From the NCBI RefSeq assembly GCF_001642575.1, contig NZ_LXNG01000019.1, positions 44,667-108,666 of the forward strand: a DNA stretch of 64,000 nucleotides, read 5' to 3'. Positions 53,573-63,273 of this stretch are shown here, piece after piece; position 1 is the stretch's first letter; each line of letters begins with the position of its first letter. Origin of the DNA: Xanthomonas floridensis. Its GTDB lineage: Bacteria > Pseudomonadota > Gammaproteobacteria > Xanthomonadales > Xanthomonadaceae. The notes under the pieces are model-generated. The model was not told the DNA's origin. It made no database searches and saw nothing but the letters and a program-made list of their open reading frames with translations. A program made the position numbers and the translations under genes.

Positions 53573-53598
53573 GCCCGCTGCGCGCACGCGCAGCGGGC
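53573..53598 (+). terminator. Hairpin between the two receptor genes
   Basis: GCCCGCTGCG (53573-53582) pairs with CGCAGCGGGC (53589-53598) over a 6-nt loop, 10 bp after the first receptor stop. Without a T-run it may be a partial terminator or processing site that sets the ratio of the two receptors. Confidence 0.55.
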
Positions 53599-53804
53599 CT
53601 GATTCCAACGCCTGATCGCGATGCTCTGTTGCGCCCGCCGTGCGTGCGCGCATGCAACGCGGTGGGCGTGATTCAAGCCGCAGACACCGCATCGCGCCAC
53701 ACAACGTCGCGCCGCACGGTGGCGGTGATGTGACGAGTCGACGCCCGTGGCCCGTGGGGAGGCTGCACGCGTCTTTGCAGCCGCGCCATTGGAGTGAGTG
53801 CACC

Positions 53805-56800
53805 ATGCAAGTCCGTTCGCGTCGTTCCGCCTCACTGGCGGCCGCTCGCCTGCCCACCGCGCGTCTGCCGGTGGCCATCGTCCTGGCACTGCATGCGGCC
53901 AGCGCCGTTGCGCAGACCGCCCCGGCCACGCCAGCCACCGACGCGGTGGATCTGGACCGCGTGCAGGTCAAGGCCACCTACCGCGAAAGCCTGCAGCAAT
54001 CGCTCGATGCCAAGCGCTACAGCGTGGAGCAGGTGGATGCCATCTATGCCGAAGACATCGGCAAGTTTCCCGATCTGAATCTTGCCGAATCGATGCAGCG
54101 CATCGCCGGCGTCTCCATCGACCGCGAAGGCGGCGAGGGCAAGCAGATCTCCGTGCGTGGCCTGGGCTCGGACTTCACCCGCGTGCGCATCAACGGGCTG
54201 GAAGCACTGGCCACCGCCGGCAGCGGCAGCGATGGCGTCAACCGCAGCCGCGGTTTCGACTTCAACACCTTTGCCTCGGAACTCTTCAGCCGCGTCACCA
54301 TCAGCAAGACCCAGTCCGCGCAGATGGACGAAGGCTCATTGGGCGCCACCGTCGATCTGCGCGGCTCGCGCCCGTTCGACTTCGACGGCTTCGAAGCGGC
54401 CGCGTCCACGCAATACGGCTACAACGATCTCTCGCGCGAAAAGGACCCGCGCTTTTCCGGCCTGATCAGCAACATCTGGGCCGATGGCCGCGTCGGCGCG
54501 CTGATGTCGGTGTCCTACAGCGAGCGTCACCTGCGCGAGGAAGGCTACAACCCGGTGCGCTGGGAGCACGGCAACTACCGCAACTCCAACCAAAGCACCG
54601 CGACCAACAACGGCACCTACGGCTTCTGTTCGCCGGTGGGCTACAACCCGCAGACTCCGCGCAACCCGTTGTCCAACGAAACGCGTGCCGGGGTCGGCTC
54701 GCAGGCCAACCAGGACCGCAACAACGGCTGGGGCAGCTACGGCATCAGCGCCACCACCTGCGGCACCGGCATCCCGCGCCCGGCCAACACGCCGGAGAAC
54801 ATCCAGGCCTACGAAACCGCCACCGATGCCTGGATTCCGCGCTACCCGCGCTACATCCGCACCGATCACGAAATCAAACGGCTGGGTGTCACCGGCGCGC
54901 TGCAATTCAAGGTCAGCGACGACACCCTGCTCAACGTCGACATGCTGTATTCCAAGCTGGACAAGGACCAGCGCGAAGACTCGGTCGGTGCCAACCTGCA
55001 CCGCACCGCCAACTTCGGCGGCAAGACCCAGATCGCCGTGCGCGAGGCGCAGGTGGACGACCAGAACCGCCTCACCTACGGCGTGTTCGACAACGTCGAC
55101 TTCCGCACCGAATCCAGCAACATCGAAGAATCCACCGAGTTCAAGCAGTTCAGCCTGGACCTGCAGCACCGCTTCAACGACCAGGTGCGCGTCAATGCAT
55201 TGGTCGGCCACTCGACCTCAGACTACGAACGCCCCGAGTTTTCGATGGTGAGTTTCGACAACACCAACCTGGACGGCTTCGTGCTGGACCGGCGTGGTGG
55301 CGGCGACTACCCCAGCATGACCTTCCCGTTCGATGCGGGTAACCCCAACAACTGGCAGTGGCTGGGCTACGGCGCGGTGCCGGTCAACAGCAATGGCACC
55401 GCGCGCGGCACCAACATCAGCGAGGTTCGGCTCAATCCGCAGTCGGTGAACAACACCTTCGACACCGCCAAGGTGGATCTGGAATTCAACATCAGCCCCA
55501 CCTTCACCTTCCGCACCGGGCTGGCCTACAAGAACTACGACATGGACACGTCGGAGTCGCGCAACATCTCCTACGGGCGATTGGCGCAGGCATTGCCCGC
55601 AGGTGTCGGTGTCAACGATCTGAGCACCAACCTGGACGGCTTCGGCCGCAGCTTGAACGGCAGCTTCCCCACCACCTGGGTGATCCCGGATTTCCAGAAG
55701 GTCGCCGACCTGCTCAACATCAATTGCAACTGCGACACCGGCGTGCCCGGTGGCGACTACCGACTGGCCGATGTCGGCCACTTCGGCTCGTCCAACAACA
55801 ATTTCGCCGTCAACGAAAAGAGCCTGGGCACCTACCTGCAGCTGGATTTCAACACCGACCTGTGGGGCCGCGCGCTGCGCGGCAACCTGGGCGTGCGCTA
55901 TGTGCAGACGCAGATCGCCGCCAGCGGTTATGCACCATGCACGGCCACCGCCGCCGGCGCGATTTCGCCCAACTGCCAGTCGTTCTTCGGCGTGGCCAGC
56001 GCCACCGCCGCGGCCGGCGAGCGCCTGCTGGTGCCCACCACGGTCAACCACAACTATCGCGACATCCTGCCCTCGTTGAACCTGTCCTGGGATGTCAGCG
56101 ACGAGGTGGTGTTGCGCTTGGGTGCGGCCAAGACCATGGCGCGGCCCACGCTGGCGTATCTGTCGCCCAGCGTCAGCGGCGGCCCCACCCAGTATTTCGA
56201 CGACGGGCGGTTTTTCTCAATCAATCTGGGCAACCCCAAGCTCGACCCGTTCCGCTCCACCAACTACGACCTCAGCGCCGAGTGGTACTTCCGCGAGGGC
56301 TCGCTGCTGTCGGCGGCGGTGTTCTACAAGGACATCGACAGCTACGTGCAGCGCACCCGCGTGCTCAGCACCTGGGAAGCGATGGGTTACTCGCTGGACC
56401 TGCTGCCGGCCGGCTTCACGCCGGACACCATCTTCAACGTGCAGAGCTACTTCAACACGCCCGGCGGCCCGCTCAAGGGCTTCGAGCTGACCTATCAGCA
56501 GGCCTTCGACTTTCTGCCCGGCTTCTGGCGCAACTTCGGTATCCAGCTCAACTACACCCAGGTCGATTCCAAGATCAATTACCTGTTCAGTACCGCAGGC
56601 AGCAGCAATACCAGCATCACCACCACCGCCACCGAGCGCGACCTGCTCAACCTCTCGCCGCAGTCCTACAACGCCACCGTCTATTACGACGATGGCCGCT
56701 TCAGTGCGCGCGTGTCCACCAGCTACCGCGATGGCTACATCAACAACATCCTCGCCCAGGAAGACGTCTACGACCTGGACGGCAAGCGCCTGGTCACGGC

Positions 56801-57002
56801 CGACGTGACCGGCAAATACAGCGTGGAAAACGTGGATTTCAACATGTCCTACAAGCTCAACGACCAGCTGTCGCTGACCTTCGAGGCCATCAACCTGCTC
56901 GACACCCCCGACCGCCGCTACGTCGATTCCACGCTGGAACTGCCCGACAAGTACACCGTCACCGGGCGCCAGTACTACATCGGCGCGCGCTACAAGTTCT
57001 GA
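53805..57002 (+). CDS. Second large TonB-dependent receptor of the pectin locus
   Basis: 1065 residues from ATG 53805, with GGAGTGAG upstream. The signal peptide (PVAIVLALHAASAVAQ) is followed by DRVQVKATYRESLQQSLDAK. Plug motifs GKFPDLNLAESMQRIAGVSI and RISVRGLGSDFTRVRINGLE-like sequence are shared with the receptor upstream, and the barrel ends GARYKF. It has Cys-containing insertions in extracellular loops (NGTYGFCSPVGYNPQTPR, LLNINCNCDTGVPGGDYRL), absent in the first receptor, that could widen or change specificity. The pectinesterase gene starts 13 bp after it, so the receptors and enzymes probably share an operon. Confidence 0.9.
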   Translation: MQVRSRRSASLAAARLPTARLPVAIVLALHAASAVAQTAPATPATDAVDLDRVQVKATYRESLQQSLDAKRYSVEQVDAIYAEDIGKFPDLNLAESMQRIAGVSIDREGGEGKQISVRGLGSDFTRVRINGLEALATAGSGSDGVNRSRGFDFNTFASELFSRVTISKTQSAQMDEGSLGATVDLRGSRPFDFDGFEAAASTQYGYNDLSREKDPRFSGLISNIWADGRVGALMSVSYSERHLREEGYNPVRWEHGNYRNSNQSTATNNGTYGFCSPVGYNPQTPRNPLSNETRAGVGSQANQDRNNGWGSYGISATTCGTGIPRPANTPENIQAYETATDAWIPRYPRYIRTDHEIKRLGVTGALQFKVSDDTLLNVDMLYSKLDKDQREDSVGANLHRTANFGGKTQIAVREAQVDDQNRLTYGVFDNVDFRTESSNIEESTEFKQFSLDLQHRFNDQVRVNALVGHSTSDYERPEFSMVSFDNTNLDGFVLDRRGGGDYPSMTFPFDAGNPNNWQWLGYGAVPVNSNGTARGTNISEVRLNPQSVNNTFDTAKVDLEFNISPTFTFRTGLAYKNYDMDTSESRNISYGRLAQALPAGVGVNDLSTNLDGFGRSLNGSFPTTWVIPDFQKVADLLNINCNCDTGVPGGDYRLADVGHFGSSNNNFAVNEKSLGTYLQLDFNTDLWGRALRGNLGVRYVQTQIAASGYAPCTATAAGAISPNCQSFFGVASATAAAGERLLVPTTVNHNYRDILPSLNLSWDVSDEVVLRLGAAKTMARPTLAYLSPSVSGGPTQYFDDGRFFSINLGNPKLDPFRSTNYDLSAEWYFREGSLLSAAVFYKDIDSYVQRTRVLSTWEAMGYSLDLLPAGFTPDTIFNVQSYFNTPGGPLKGFELTYQQAFDFLPGFWRNFGIQLNYTQVDSKINYLFSTAGSSNTSITTTATERDLLNLSPQSYNATVYYDDGRFSARVSTSYRDGYINNILAQEDVYDLDGKRLVTADVTGKYSVENVDFNMSYKLNDQLSLTFEAINLLDTPDRRYVDSTLELPDKYTVTGRQYYIGARYKF

Positions 57003-57015
57003 CAGGAGAACAGCA

Positions 57016-57993
57016 ATGCAACCGCATCGCAGGATCGTGTTACGCACCCTCGCCGCCACCGCCCTGTTGGCGGGGCTATCGCTCGGCAGCACCGCCGCCA
57101 TCGCCGCCGACCCGGTCTACACGGTGGCCAAGCAGGGCAGCGCCGGCTACCGCACCGTGCAGGCCGCCATCGACGCCGCCGTGCAGGGCGGCAAACGCGC
57201 GCAGATCAATATCGGCGCCGGCACCTACCAGGAACTGATCGTGGTGCCGTCCAACGCACCGGCGCTCAGGCTCACCGGCGCCGGCCCCACCCAGACCATC
57301 ATCACCTACGACAACTACGCCTCGCGCATCAATCCGGCCACCGGCACCGAGTACGGCACCTCCGGCTCGTCCAGCGTCATCATCGCCGGCAACGACTTCA
57401 CTGCCGAAAAACTGGCCTTCGGCAATCACGCCGGCCCGGTCGGGCAGGCGGTGGCGGTGCGTGTGGATGGCGACCGCGCCGCGTTCCGCAATGTGCGCTT
57501 CCTCGGCTACCAGGACACGCTGTACCTGCGCGGCGCCAAGCTGTCGTACTTCCTCGACTGCTATGTCGAAGGTACCGTGGACTTCGTGTTCGGCGCCGGT
57601 ACCGCACTGTTCGAGAACGTGCAGCTGCACTCGCTGGGCGATGGCTATCTCACCGCCGCCTCCACCCCGCAGGAGAGCGCACGCGGCTTCGTGTTCCGCA
57701 ATGCGCGCGTCACCGCTGCCAGCGGCGTGTCGCGCGTGTTCCTGGGGCGCCCGTGGCGGCCGTATGCCAGCGTCAGCTTCATCGGCAGCCAGCTGGGCGC
57801 GCACATCCTGCCCGAGGGCTGGAACAACTGGGGCAACACCGCCAACGAGGCCACCGCCCGCTACAGCGAATACCAGAGCAGCGGCGCCGGTGCCAACCCG
57901 TCGCGCCGCGTGAAGTGGTCGCGTCAGCTCACCGCTGCGCAGGCCGCCGCGCTGGACCGCAACACCATCCTCGGCAACTGGAAGCCATTCTGA
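57016..57993 (+). CDS. Pectinesterase (carbohydrate esterase family 8)
   Basis: 325 residues from ATG 57016, with AGGAG upstream. The signal peptide ends near STAAIAADPVYTVAKQG. CE8 active-site motifs are present: GYQDTLYLRG, YVEGTVDFVFGAG (both catalytic Asp), and LGRPWRPYASV. It removes methyl esters from pectin, which pectate lyases need before cleavage. It works in the periplasm or outside. The stop overlaps the start of the next gene (TGATG), so demethylation and lyase activity are translated together. Confidence 0.94.
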   Translation: MQPHRRIVLRTLAATALLAGLSLGSTAAIAADPVYTVAKQGSAGYRTVQAAIDAAVQGGKRAQINIGAGTYQELIVVPSNAPALRLTGAGPTQTIITYDNYASRINPATGTEYGTSGSSSVIIAGNDFTAEKLAFGNHAGPVGQAVAVRVDGDRAAFRNVRFLGYQDTLYLRGAKLSYFLDCYVEGTVDFVFGAGTALFENVQLHSLGDGYLTAASTPQESARGFVFRNARVTAASGVSRVFLGRPWRPYASVSFIGSQLGAHILPEGWNNWGNTANEATARYSEYQSSGAGANPSRRVKWSRQLTAAQAAALDRNTILGNWKPF

Positions 57994-59021
57994 TGCGCAC
58001 GCTCACGACATTCGCCCTCACCACCGCGCTGCTGCTGGCGCCGCTGTCGGCCATGGCCGACAAGATCGCCGACAACATGTTGCTGCTGCAGACCGCCTCC
58101 GGTGGTTGGTCCAAGCAGTACAAGGGTGTCGCGGTCGACTACACCCGCACCTTCACCGCCGCCGAAATCGCCGAGCTGCAACAGCCCGGGCGCAAGGACG
58201 ACGCCACCATCGACAACAAGGCGACCACGTACGAAATTACGTACCTGTCCACCGCCTTCAAGAACGAGAAGAACGCCAAGTACATCGCCGCCGCGCGTCG
58301 TGGCGTGGACTACCTGCTCACCGCGCAGTACGCCAACGGCGGCTGGCCGCAGTTCTACCCGGACTTGTCGTCCTACCACCATCAGATCACCTACAACGAC
58401 GATGCGATGGTGCGCGTGCTCAACCTGCTGCAGGACATCGGCGAGGGCAAGGGCGATACCGGTGCGCAACTGCGCAGCAGCCACGGCGCACGCGCCGTGC
58501 AGGCGGTGGCCAAGGGCCTGGAATGCGTGCTCGCCACCCAGGTCAAGATCGGCAGCACGCTCACCATCTGGGGCGCGCAGTACGACGAGGTCACGCTCAA
58601 GCCGGCCAAGGCGCGTGCGTATGAGCTCGCGTCGCTGGCCTCCAGCGAGTCGGTGAGCATCGTGCGCTTTCTGATGCGCCAGCCCAACCCGTCGGCCAAG
58701 ATCAAGACCGCAGTGCAGGCGGCCGGTGTCTGGTTCGACACCCATCGCATGCGCGATCTGGCCACCAAGAAAATCGACGACCCCACCCAGGAAACCGGCA
58801 AGGACATGATCCTCGTCGCGCAACCGGGTGCCTCGTTATGGGCACGCTTCTACGACCTGCAGAATCAACGCCCCCTGTATGCCAACCGCGACGGCAAGGC
58901 CTTGACCGACTACATGCAGGTGCCCAACGAACGCCGCGTGGGCTATGCCTGGCATGGCACCTGGCCGGACAAGTTGTTGAAGGATGAGATTCCCAAGTGG
59001 AAGGCCGCAAACGGGCTGTAG
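57993..59021 (+). CDS. Pectate lyase, family 10 (PelA-type)
   Basis: 342 residues from ATG 57993. The signal peptide (FALTTALLLAPLSAMA) is followed by DKIADNMLLLQTASGGWSKQ. PL10 features include DDATIDNKATTYEITYLSTA, ANGGWPQFYPDLSSYHHQIT, YNDDAMVRVLNLL and near the C-terminus WARFYDLQNQRPLYANRDGK, with GYAWHGTWP at the end. The fold is an (alpha/alpha)-barrel. It cleaves demethylated pectin by elimination; released oligogalacturonides would enter through the receptors upstream. It overlaps the pectinesterase gene by one codon. Confidence 0.93.
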   Translation: MRTLTTFALTTALLLAPLSAMADKIADNMLLLQTASGGWSKQYKGVAVDYTRTFTAAEIAELQQPGRKDDATIDNKATTYEITYLSTAFKNEKNAKYIAAARRGVDYLLTAQYANGGWPQFYPDLSSYHHQITYNDDAMVRVLNLLQDIGEGKGDTGAQLRSSHGARAVQAVAKGLECVLATQVKIGSTLTIWGAQYDEVTLKPAKARAYELASLASSESVSIVRFLMRQPNPSAKIKTAVQAAGVWFDTHRMRDLATKKIDDPTQETGKDMILVAQPGASLWARFYDLQNQRPLYANRDGKALTDYMQVPNERRVGYAWHGTWPDKLLKDEIPKWKAANGL

Positions 59022-59213
59022 TGGACGCAGCCATCGCACTACCGCACGCGGCGCATGCTGGCGCGCGCAGCACCCAGGCACGGCATGTACTCTCGTACGT
59101 GCCGGCCCGCGTGCTCGCCGCCACCCGTGCGTCGCGTGCTGCGTTGCGGTGGCACGTTGCAGTGTCTGTCGCTCGTATGGTGCGGCAGTGGTTTTGAAAC
59201 AGACGAGGTGCGT

Positions 59214-62200
59214 GTGCTGAAGGTTTGGATGGGTGTGTTGTGTCTGATCGCGCTGCCGGCAAGTGCGGCCACTTCCACGGCGCCGGAGTTGCTGTTCCGG
59301 GTCTCGGCCGATCGCAGTCTGGAGGCCGATGTAGCCCGCGGCGATCGCGTGCCAAACTTCCGCGACAAGATCACGCTGGTGCCCACCGGCAAGCGTGGCA
59401 ATGCCATCGAATGGGCCGACGACGGCGTGCTGTCGTGGAATGCGCCCGGCAACCTCTACACCCAGCGCGGCACGCTCGGCTTCTTCTGGCGCGCGCGTTA
59501 TCCCGTGGGCGAGGCGCCATTCGTGATCTTCCGTGTCGGCTACGCCGACCACACCAGCTGGGACATGGCCTGGCTGCGCATCGACTGGAACGGCCACGGC
59601 TTCGATGCCTTCGTCACCGATGCCAACCTCGCGCGCACCCGCGTCTCCTTCAAGCTCGACAAGGCTCCGTCCGCCAGCGACTGGACCCACATCGCCTTTG
59701 CCTGGGACGAAACCCGCGGCGTGCGCCTGTATGTCGATGGCAAGGAAGCCGCACGCGTGGACTGCGGTGCGCCCTGCGCCAACGGCGGCGCGCTCGACTT
59801 CGACGCCGCACTCGACCAGTTCGGCCTGGCCGGACGCGTGATGTCGCCGCACCAGGTGCAGAGCCGCTACAACTTTTTGCGCGGCAGCGACTTCGACGAG
59901 ATCCGCATCTACGACCGCATGCTCGACGCCAGCGGCGCCGCCGCGCTCGCGCGCCTGCAGGAGCCCGCCACCGCCGAGCCGACCACATTTGCATCGCAAC
60001 ACGCCGCTTTCCTGCACCGCTACGGCTGGGACAACGGCCACGCACCGCCGCTGCTGGACGCACCGGTCACCCGCATCCGCAAGGTGGAGTTCGCCGACGC
60101 GCGCGACCTCAAGCAATGGATGTGGAAGGCCACCGACGGCATCGCCGAAACCACCTGGCCCGGCGTCTACAACCGCTCGCGCCTGCCCGGGCGCGACGAC
60201 TACTTCCAGCTGCCGGACTGGAACACCTATGTCGAAGGCGGCAAGGCGCTCGACCTCACCCTGCCGGACGAGCCGGTCAACCGCATCGAGCTGCGCGGCG
60301 CCGCCTACGGCCAGGCCACATACGCTGCGCCCAACGCACAGGCGCAGCCGCTGTTCGCGCGCAGCCAGGGCGTGGTGCGCAGCGTGGACCAGTTCCCCGA
60401 GCGCCGCGGCGGCACCCTGCGCTTTGCCAACACCGCGCAGGAAACCCCCATCCAGGAAATCTGGGCCTACAACGTGCAGCCGGGCGAGGTGCCCAAGGGC
60501 AGCGCGCAACTCAGCTACACCGTGCGCAGCGACATCCAGCCCGACTACGACAACCTCGCCCCCTTGCGCGCTGTCATTGCCGGCCGCTACCCGCCAGGCG
60601 AGCGCCAGACCGTCATCGCGCTGCCCACCAAGGCACCGGCGCGCAAGCGCCCCAGCGACAAGGCCGCGGCAAGCGCGCAGCAGCCCATCGTGCACATCCT
60701 GGTGCCCTCCAGCCTGGGCGACCCGCCGCCGGACCAGGCGCTGATGCGCAGCTGGTCCTACGGCTGGGAGAACATGCACGACGGCCTGGACGGCATCGCC
60801 ATCACCCTGCCGGCGCTCAACCTGCCGGCCACCCACAACGGCAGCATCCCGCTCAACATCCGCATCAAGGACCCCATCTGGCCCGCGCGCGACATGATCG
60901 ACGTCTCGGTCGCGGTCGCCCCCGGCCAGGCCCGCACGCTGTGGCTGGACCTGCGCGACAGAATCCTGAGCAACGACAGCCTGATGCTCAGCATCGCCGC
61001 CGCCGCGCCCGGCTTCGATGCCAACGCACTCGACGGTACCCAGCTGCAGCTGGTGTTCAAGCCGCGCGCCGAGGCCATCAAAGAGCACGTCGCCGACCGC
61101 TTCAACCAGGTCAAGGACAACTGGGGCTTTCTGGTGGAAGAGCACACCACCTCCAAGCGCCAGCTGCTCTACAAGCGCCTGGATGCGGACATCACCGACC
61201 TGCTGCGCGTGGACCCGGACCACGCCCTCGGCCGCCAGTACTGGAACGACATCAGCTACGCCAACCAGGGCGCGTTGCCTGTCGAACTGCCCAGCGTGCC
61301 CAAGGGCGTGCCCGCCTGGGCGTTCTGGCAGCTGCAAGACCTCAGCGCCACCCGCCGCTACATCCGCTGGTGGATCGAGCAGCGCCAGGTGGCCTACGGC
61401 GATTTCGGCGGCGGCATCTCGGATGACTCAGACCTGGTGCAGCAATGGCCCGGCGTCGCGCTGATGGGCGTGGACCCGGACATACTCAACGCCTCCATGC
61501 TGGCGCTGTCCGATGCCAACTACCGCAACGGCATGTTCACCAACGGCCTGTCCACCATCGAAACCGACGAGCTGCATTCGTACGAGGAGGGCATCAACCT
61601 CAACAGCGCCCTGCTATATCTCAACTGGGGCGACCCGCGCACCGTCGAGCGGCTGATGCAAACGGTCAAAGCCTTCGACACCATCATCCAGGTCAACCCG
61701 CAAGGCCACCTGCTGTTTGCCAGCAACTGGTTCGGCGGCCGCAAGGTCTACCGCGAGCCCAACTGGCAATGGCAAAAGCCATATTCCTTCCCCATCGTGC
61801 ACCCGGCCATCCTGCTGGGCGGCTATAACGCCGACCCCAACAGCCGCCGCATCGTCACCGGGTTAGCAGACGGCTATCTCGCCCACGCCTACACCAACGC
61901 CAAGGGCAACTGGGCGCTGCCCAACGAGATCAACTGGCAAACCGGCAAAACCCGCGGCGGCGAACTGTTCGAAGGCAGCGGCGGCGCCGACACCTTGCAC
62001 ACCTTCTGGGCCGCCTACCGCTTCACCGGCGATGCGCGCTATCTCAAGCCGATCGATTATCGCGTTGCCAACAGCGGCCCAAACGGCCTCTCGCTGCTCA
62101 ACGAAAACTTCCTCGATGTCATGGGCAAGCGCAACGATTGGAGCGGCAAGCTCATCGATGCCGCAAATAAAGACGACGGCAGCGCCCCGGACTTCCCGCA

Positions 62201-63038
62201 CCACGTGGCCTGGGAGCAAACCGGCAATCTCGAGTATCTCGCCGCCATTTACCGCAGCGAGGCGCGGGAGAAACTGCAGAACTTCTACATGAACACCGAA
62301 GGCCACTGGTGGAGCGACCGCGTGGAATCCCCCACGGTCAACCTGCAACGCGCACGCCTTGGCGGCGTGGCGCTCAAGCGCAACCAGACCTACCCCGGCC
62401 ACACCGTGAGCTGGCGCTTCGCCGATCCAGAAGCGGCGACACAGGTCGCCATCGCCATCCCCGCACCCCAGCAAGACCGCTTCACCGTCATCGCCTACAA
62501 CACCTCCAGTAAAACCCAGCGCGCCAGCATGACCGGCTGGAACGTCGCCCCAGGCCAATGGCGCATCACCCAAGGCGTGAGCAAAGGCAATGACGGCAAG
62601 CTCGACAGCAACGCCAAAACGCAAGAGATCGCTTTCGAAAAAAGCGCGGCCATCGACATCGACTTCCCCGCAGGCCGCACCACCGTCCTGCAGCTCGAAC
62701 GTATTGCAGCCACCACCCCGGTCGAACTACGCCCGGACCTGGGCATTGGCCACGGCGATGTGCGCGTGACCGCGGACGCCATCGAAGTGACCGTGCACAG
62801 CCTCGGCCACGCCGATGCACCGGCCGGGTTTGTGGTTTTGGAGGATGGGCGTGGGAAGGAGTTAGCAAGAGCTCCCTTCCCAGCACTCGCGGCACCACGC
62901 AACCTGACGCCTAGGACGGCTGTTGTCCGGTTGGCGGTGCCGTCTGCTAGTACTGGCAAGGAAGCGCATTTGCGTCTGGTAACGGAGGGCGAGGTTGCTG
63001 AGGTGACTCAACGTAACAACACGATGGCGGTGCCGTAA
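59214..63038 (+). CDS. Giant secreted protein with LamG-like N-terminus and unclassified catalytic-type body
   Basis: 1274 residues. GTG 59214 is preferred: GAGG lies 5-6 nt upstream and it starts a plausible signal peptide (LKVWMGVLCLIALPASAATS). Residues about 20-260 resemble a LamG/ConA-like lectin fold: GTLGFFWRARYPVGEAPFVI, WTHIAFAWDETRGVRLYVDG, and FDEIRIYDRMLDASGAAAL. The middle is beta-rich, then about 700-1080 looks like an (alpha/alpha) barrel with acidic pairs (GGISDDSDLVQQWPG, TNGLSTIETDELHSYEEGIN, EGSGGADTLHTFWAAYRFTG). No known lyase or hydrolase signature is visible. It follows the lyase gene by 192 bp and may be an accessory pectin-side-chain enzyme, a hypothesis from position. 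Confidence 0.75.
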   Translation: MLKVWMGVLCLIALPASAATSTAPELLFRVSADRSLEADVARGDRVPNFRDKITLVPTGKRGNAIEWADDGVLSWNAPGNLYTQRGTLGFFWRARYPVGEAPFVIFRVGYADHTSWDMAWLRIDWNGHGFDAFVTDANLARTRVSFKLDKAPSASDWTHIAFAWDETRGVRLYVDGKEAARVDCGAPCANGGALDFDAALDQFGLAGRVMSPHQVQSRYNFLRGSDFDEIRIYDRMLDASGAAALARLQEPATAEPTTFASQHAAFLHRYGWDNGHAPPLLDAPVTRIRKVEFADARDLKQWMWKATDGIAETTWPGVYNRSRLPGRDDYFQLPDWNTYVEGGKALDLTLPDEPVNRIELRGAAYGQATYAAPNAQAQPLFARSQGVVRSVDQFPERRGGTLRFANTAQETPIQEIWAYNVQPGEVPKGSAQLSYTVRSDIQPDYDNLAPLRAVIAGRYPPGERQTVIALPTKAPARKRPSDKAAASAQQPIVHILVPSSLGDPPPDQALMRSWSYGWENMHDGLDGIAITLPALNLPATHNGSIPLNIRIKDPIWPARDMIDVSVAVAPGQARTLWLDLRDRILSNDSLMLSIAAAAPGFDANALDGTQLQLVFKPRAEAIKEHVADRFNQVKDNWGFLVEEHTTSKRQLLYKRLDADITDLLRVDPDHALGRQYWNDISYANQGALPVELPSVPKGVPAWAFWQLQDLSATRRYIRWWIEQRQVAYGDFGGGISDDSDLVQQWPGVALMGVDPDILNASMLALSDANYRNGMFTNGLSTIETDELHSYEEGINLNSALLYLNWGDPRTVERLMQTVKAFDTIIQVNPQGHLLFASNWFGGRKVYREPNWQWQKPYSFPIVHPAILLGGYNADPNSRRIVTGLADGYLAHAYTNAKGNWALPNEINWQTGKTRGGELFEGSGGADTLHTFWAAYRFTGDARYLKPIDYRVANSGPNGLSLLNENFLDVMGKRNDWSGKLIDAANKDDGSAPDFPHHVAWEQTGNLEYLAAIYRSEAREKLQNFYMNTEGHWWSDRVESPTVNLQRARLGGVALKRNQTYPGHTVSWRFADPEAATQVAIAIPAPQQDRFTVIAYNTSSKTQRASMTGWNVAPGQWRITQGVSKGNDGKLDSNAKTQEIAFEKSAAIDIDFPAGRTTVLQLERIAATTPVELRPDLGIGHGDVRVTADAIEVTVHSLGHADAPAGFVVLEDGRGKELARAPFPALAAPRNLTPRTAVVRLAVPSASTGKEAHLRLVTEGEVAEVTQRNNTMAVP

Positions 63039-63082
63039 AAGTAGGCAACGGGCTCAAGTGGTGAGTTGTCTAGATCCCGGTA

Positions 63083-63107
63083 TTACGCCGCAAGTAACTA
63101 GGCGTAA
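63083..63107. repeat. Short perfect inverted repeat
   Basis: TTACGCC (63083-63089) and GGCGTAA (63101-63107) are perfect complements around an 11-nt loop. It lies between the end of the pectin operon and the first attC-like site, and may terminate the operon or belong to the cassette region. Confidence 0.45.
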
Positions 63108-63130
63108 CAGGATGAGCCCGCAAGGGCGCA

Positions 63131-63254
63131 GCCTAACACCTGCCGTCAGACACCGGCACACAGTTGGAAAGCGATGAGCTTGTGATTGACCGCTTTCAGG
63201 GAGTCGGCGAGGATCAGGTTATGCCGCGCTTAGGCGGTACAATAGTAGTTAGGC
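63131..63254 (+). other. Candidate attC site 1 (124 bp)
   Basis: GCCTAAC (63131-63137) and GTTAGGC (63248-63254) are exact complements and match the R'' (RYYYAAC) and R' (GTTRRRY) consensus of integron attC sites. The length is in the attC range and the interior has pairing segments such as GGAAAGCG and CGCTTTC. The inner L'' and L' boxes are only weakly symmetric, so the call is moderate. It precedes cassette gene 63274-63681. Confidence 0.5.
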
Positions 63255-63273
63255 CCTACGTGTGGAGCTTCGG

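Noticed and set aside
50734..53889. Long minus-strand frame of about 1051 codons opposite the first pectin receptor
   Set aside because: It is a high-GC antisense shadow. The plus strand encodes a full TonB-dependent receptor with signal peptide, plug and barrel end; the antisense reading has no motif and the usual Val/Ala/His/Gly bias.
58836..61337. Minus-strand frame of 833 codons opposite the pectate lyase and giant secreted protein
   Set aside because: Same type of antisense shadow; both plus-strand genes have proper signals and domains.
63039..63130. attI site and remnant integrase next to the cassettes
   Set aside because: Only a 7-bp inverted repeat is visible and no integrase-like coding sequence fits in the 92 bp.
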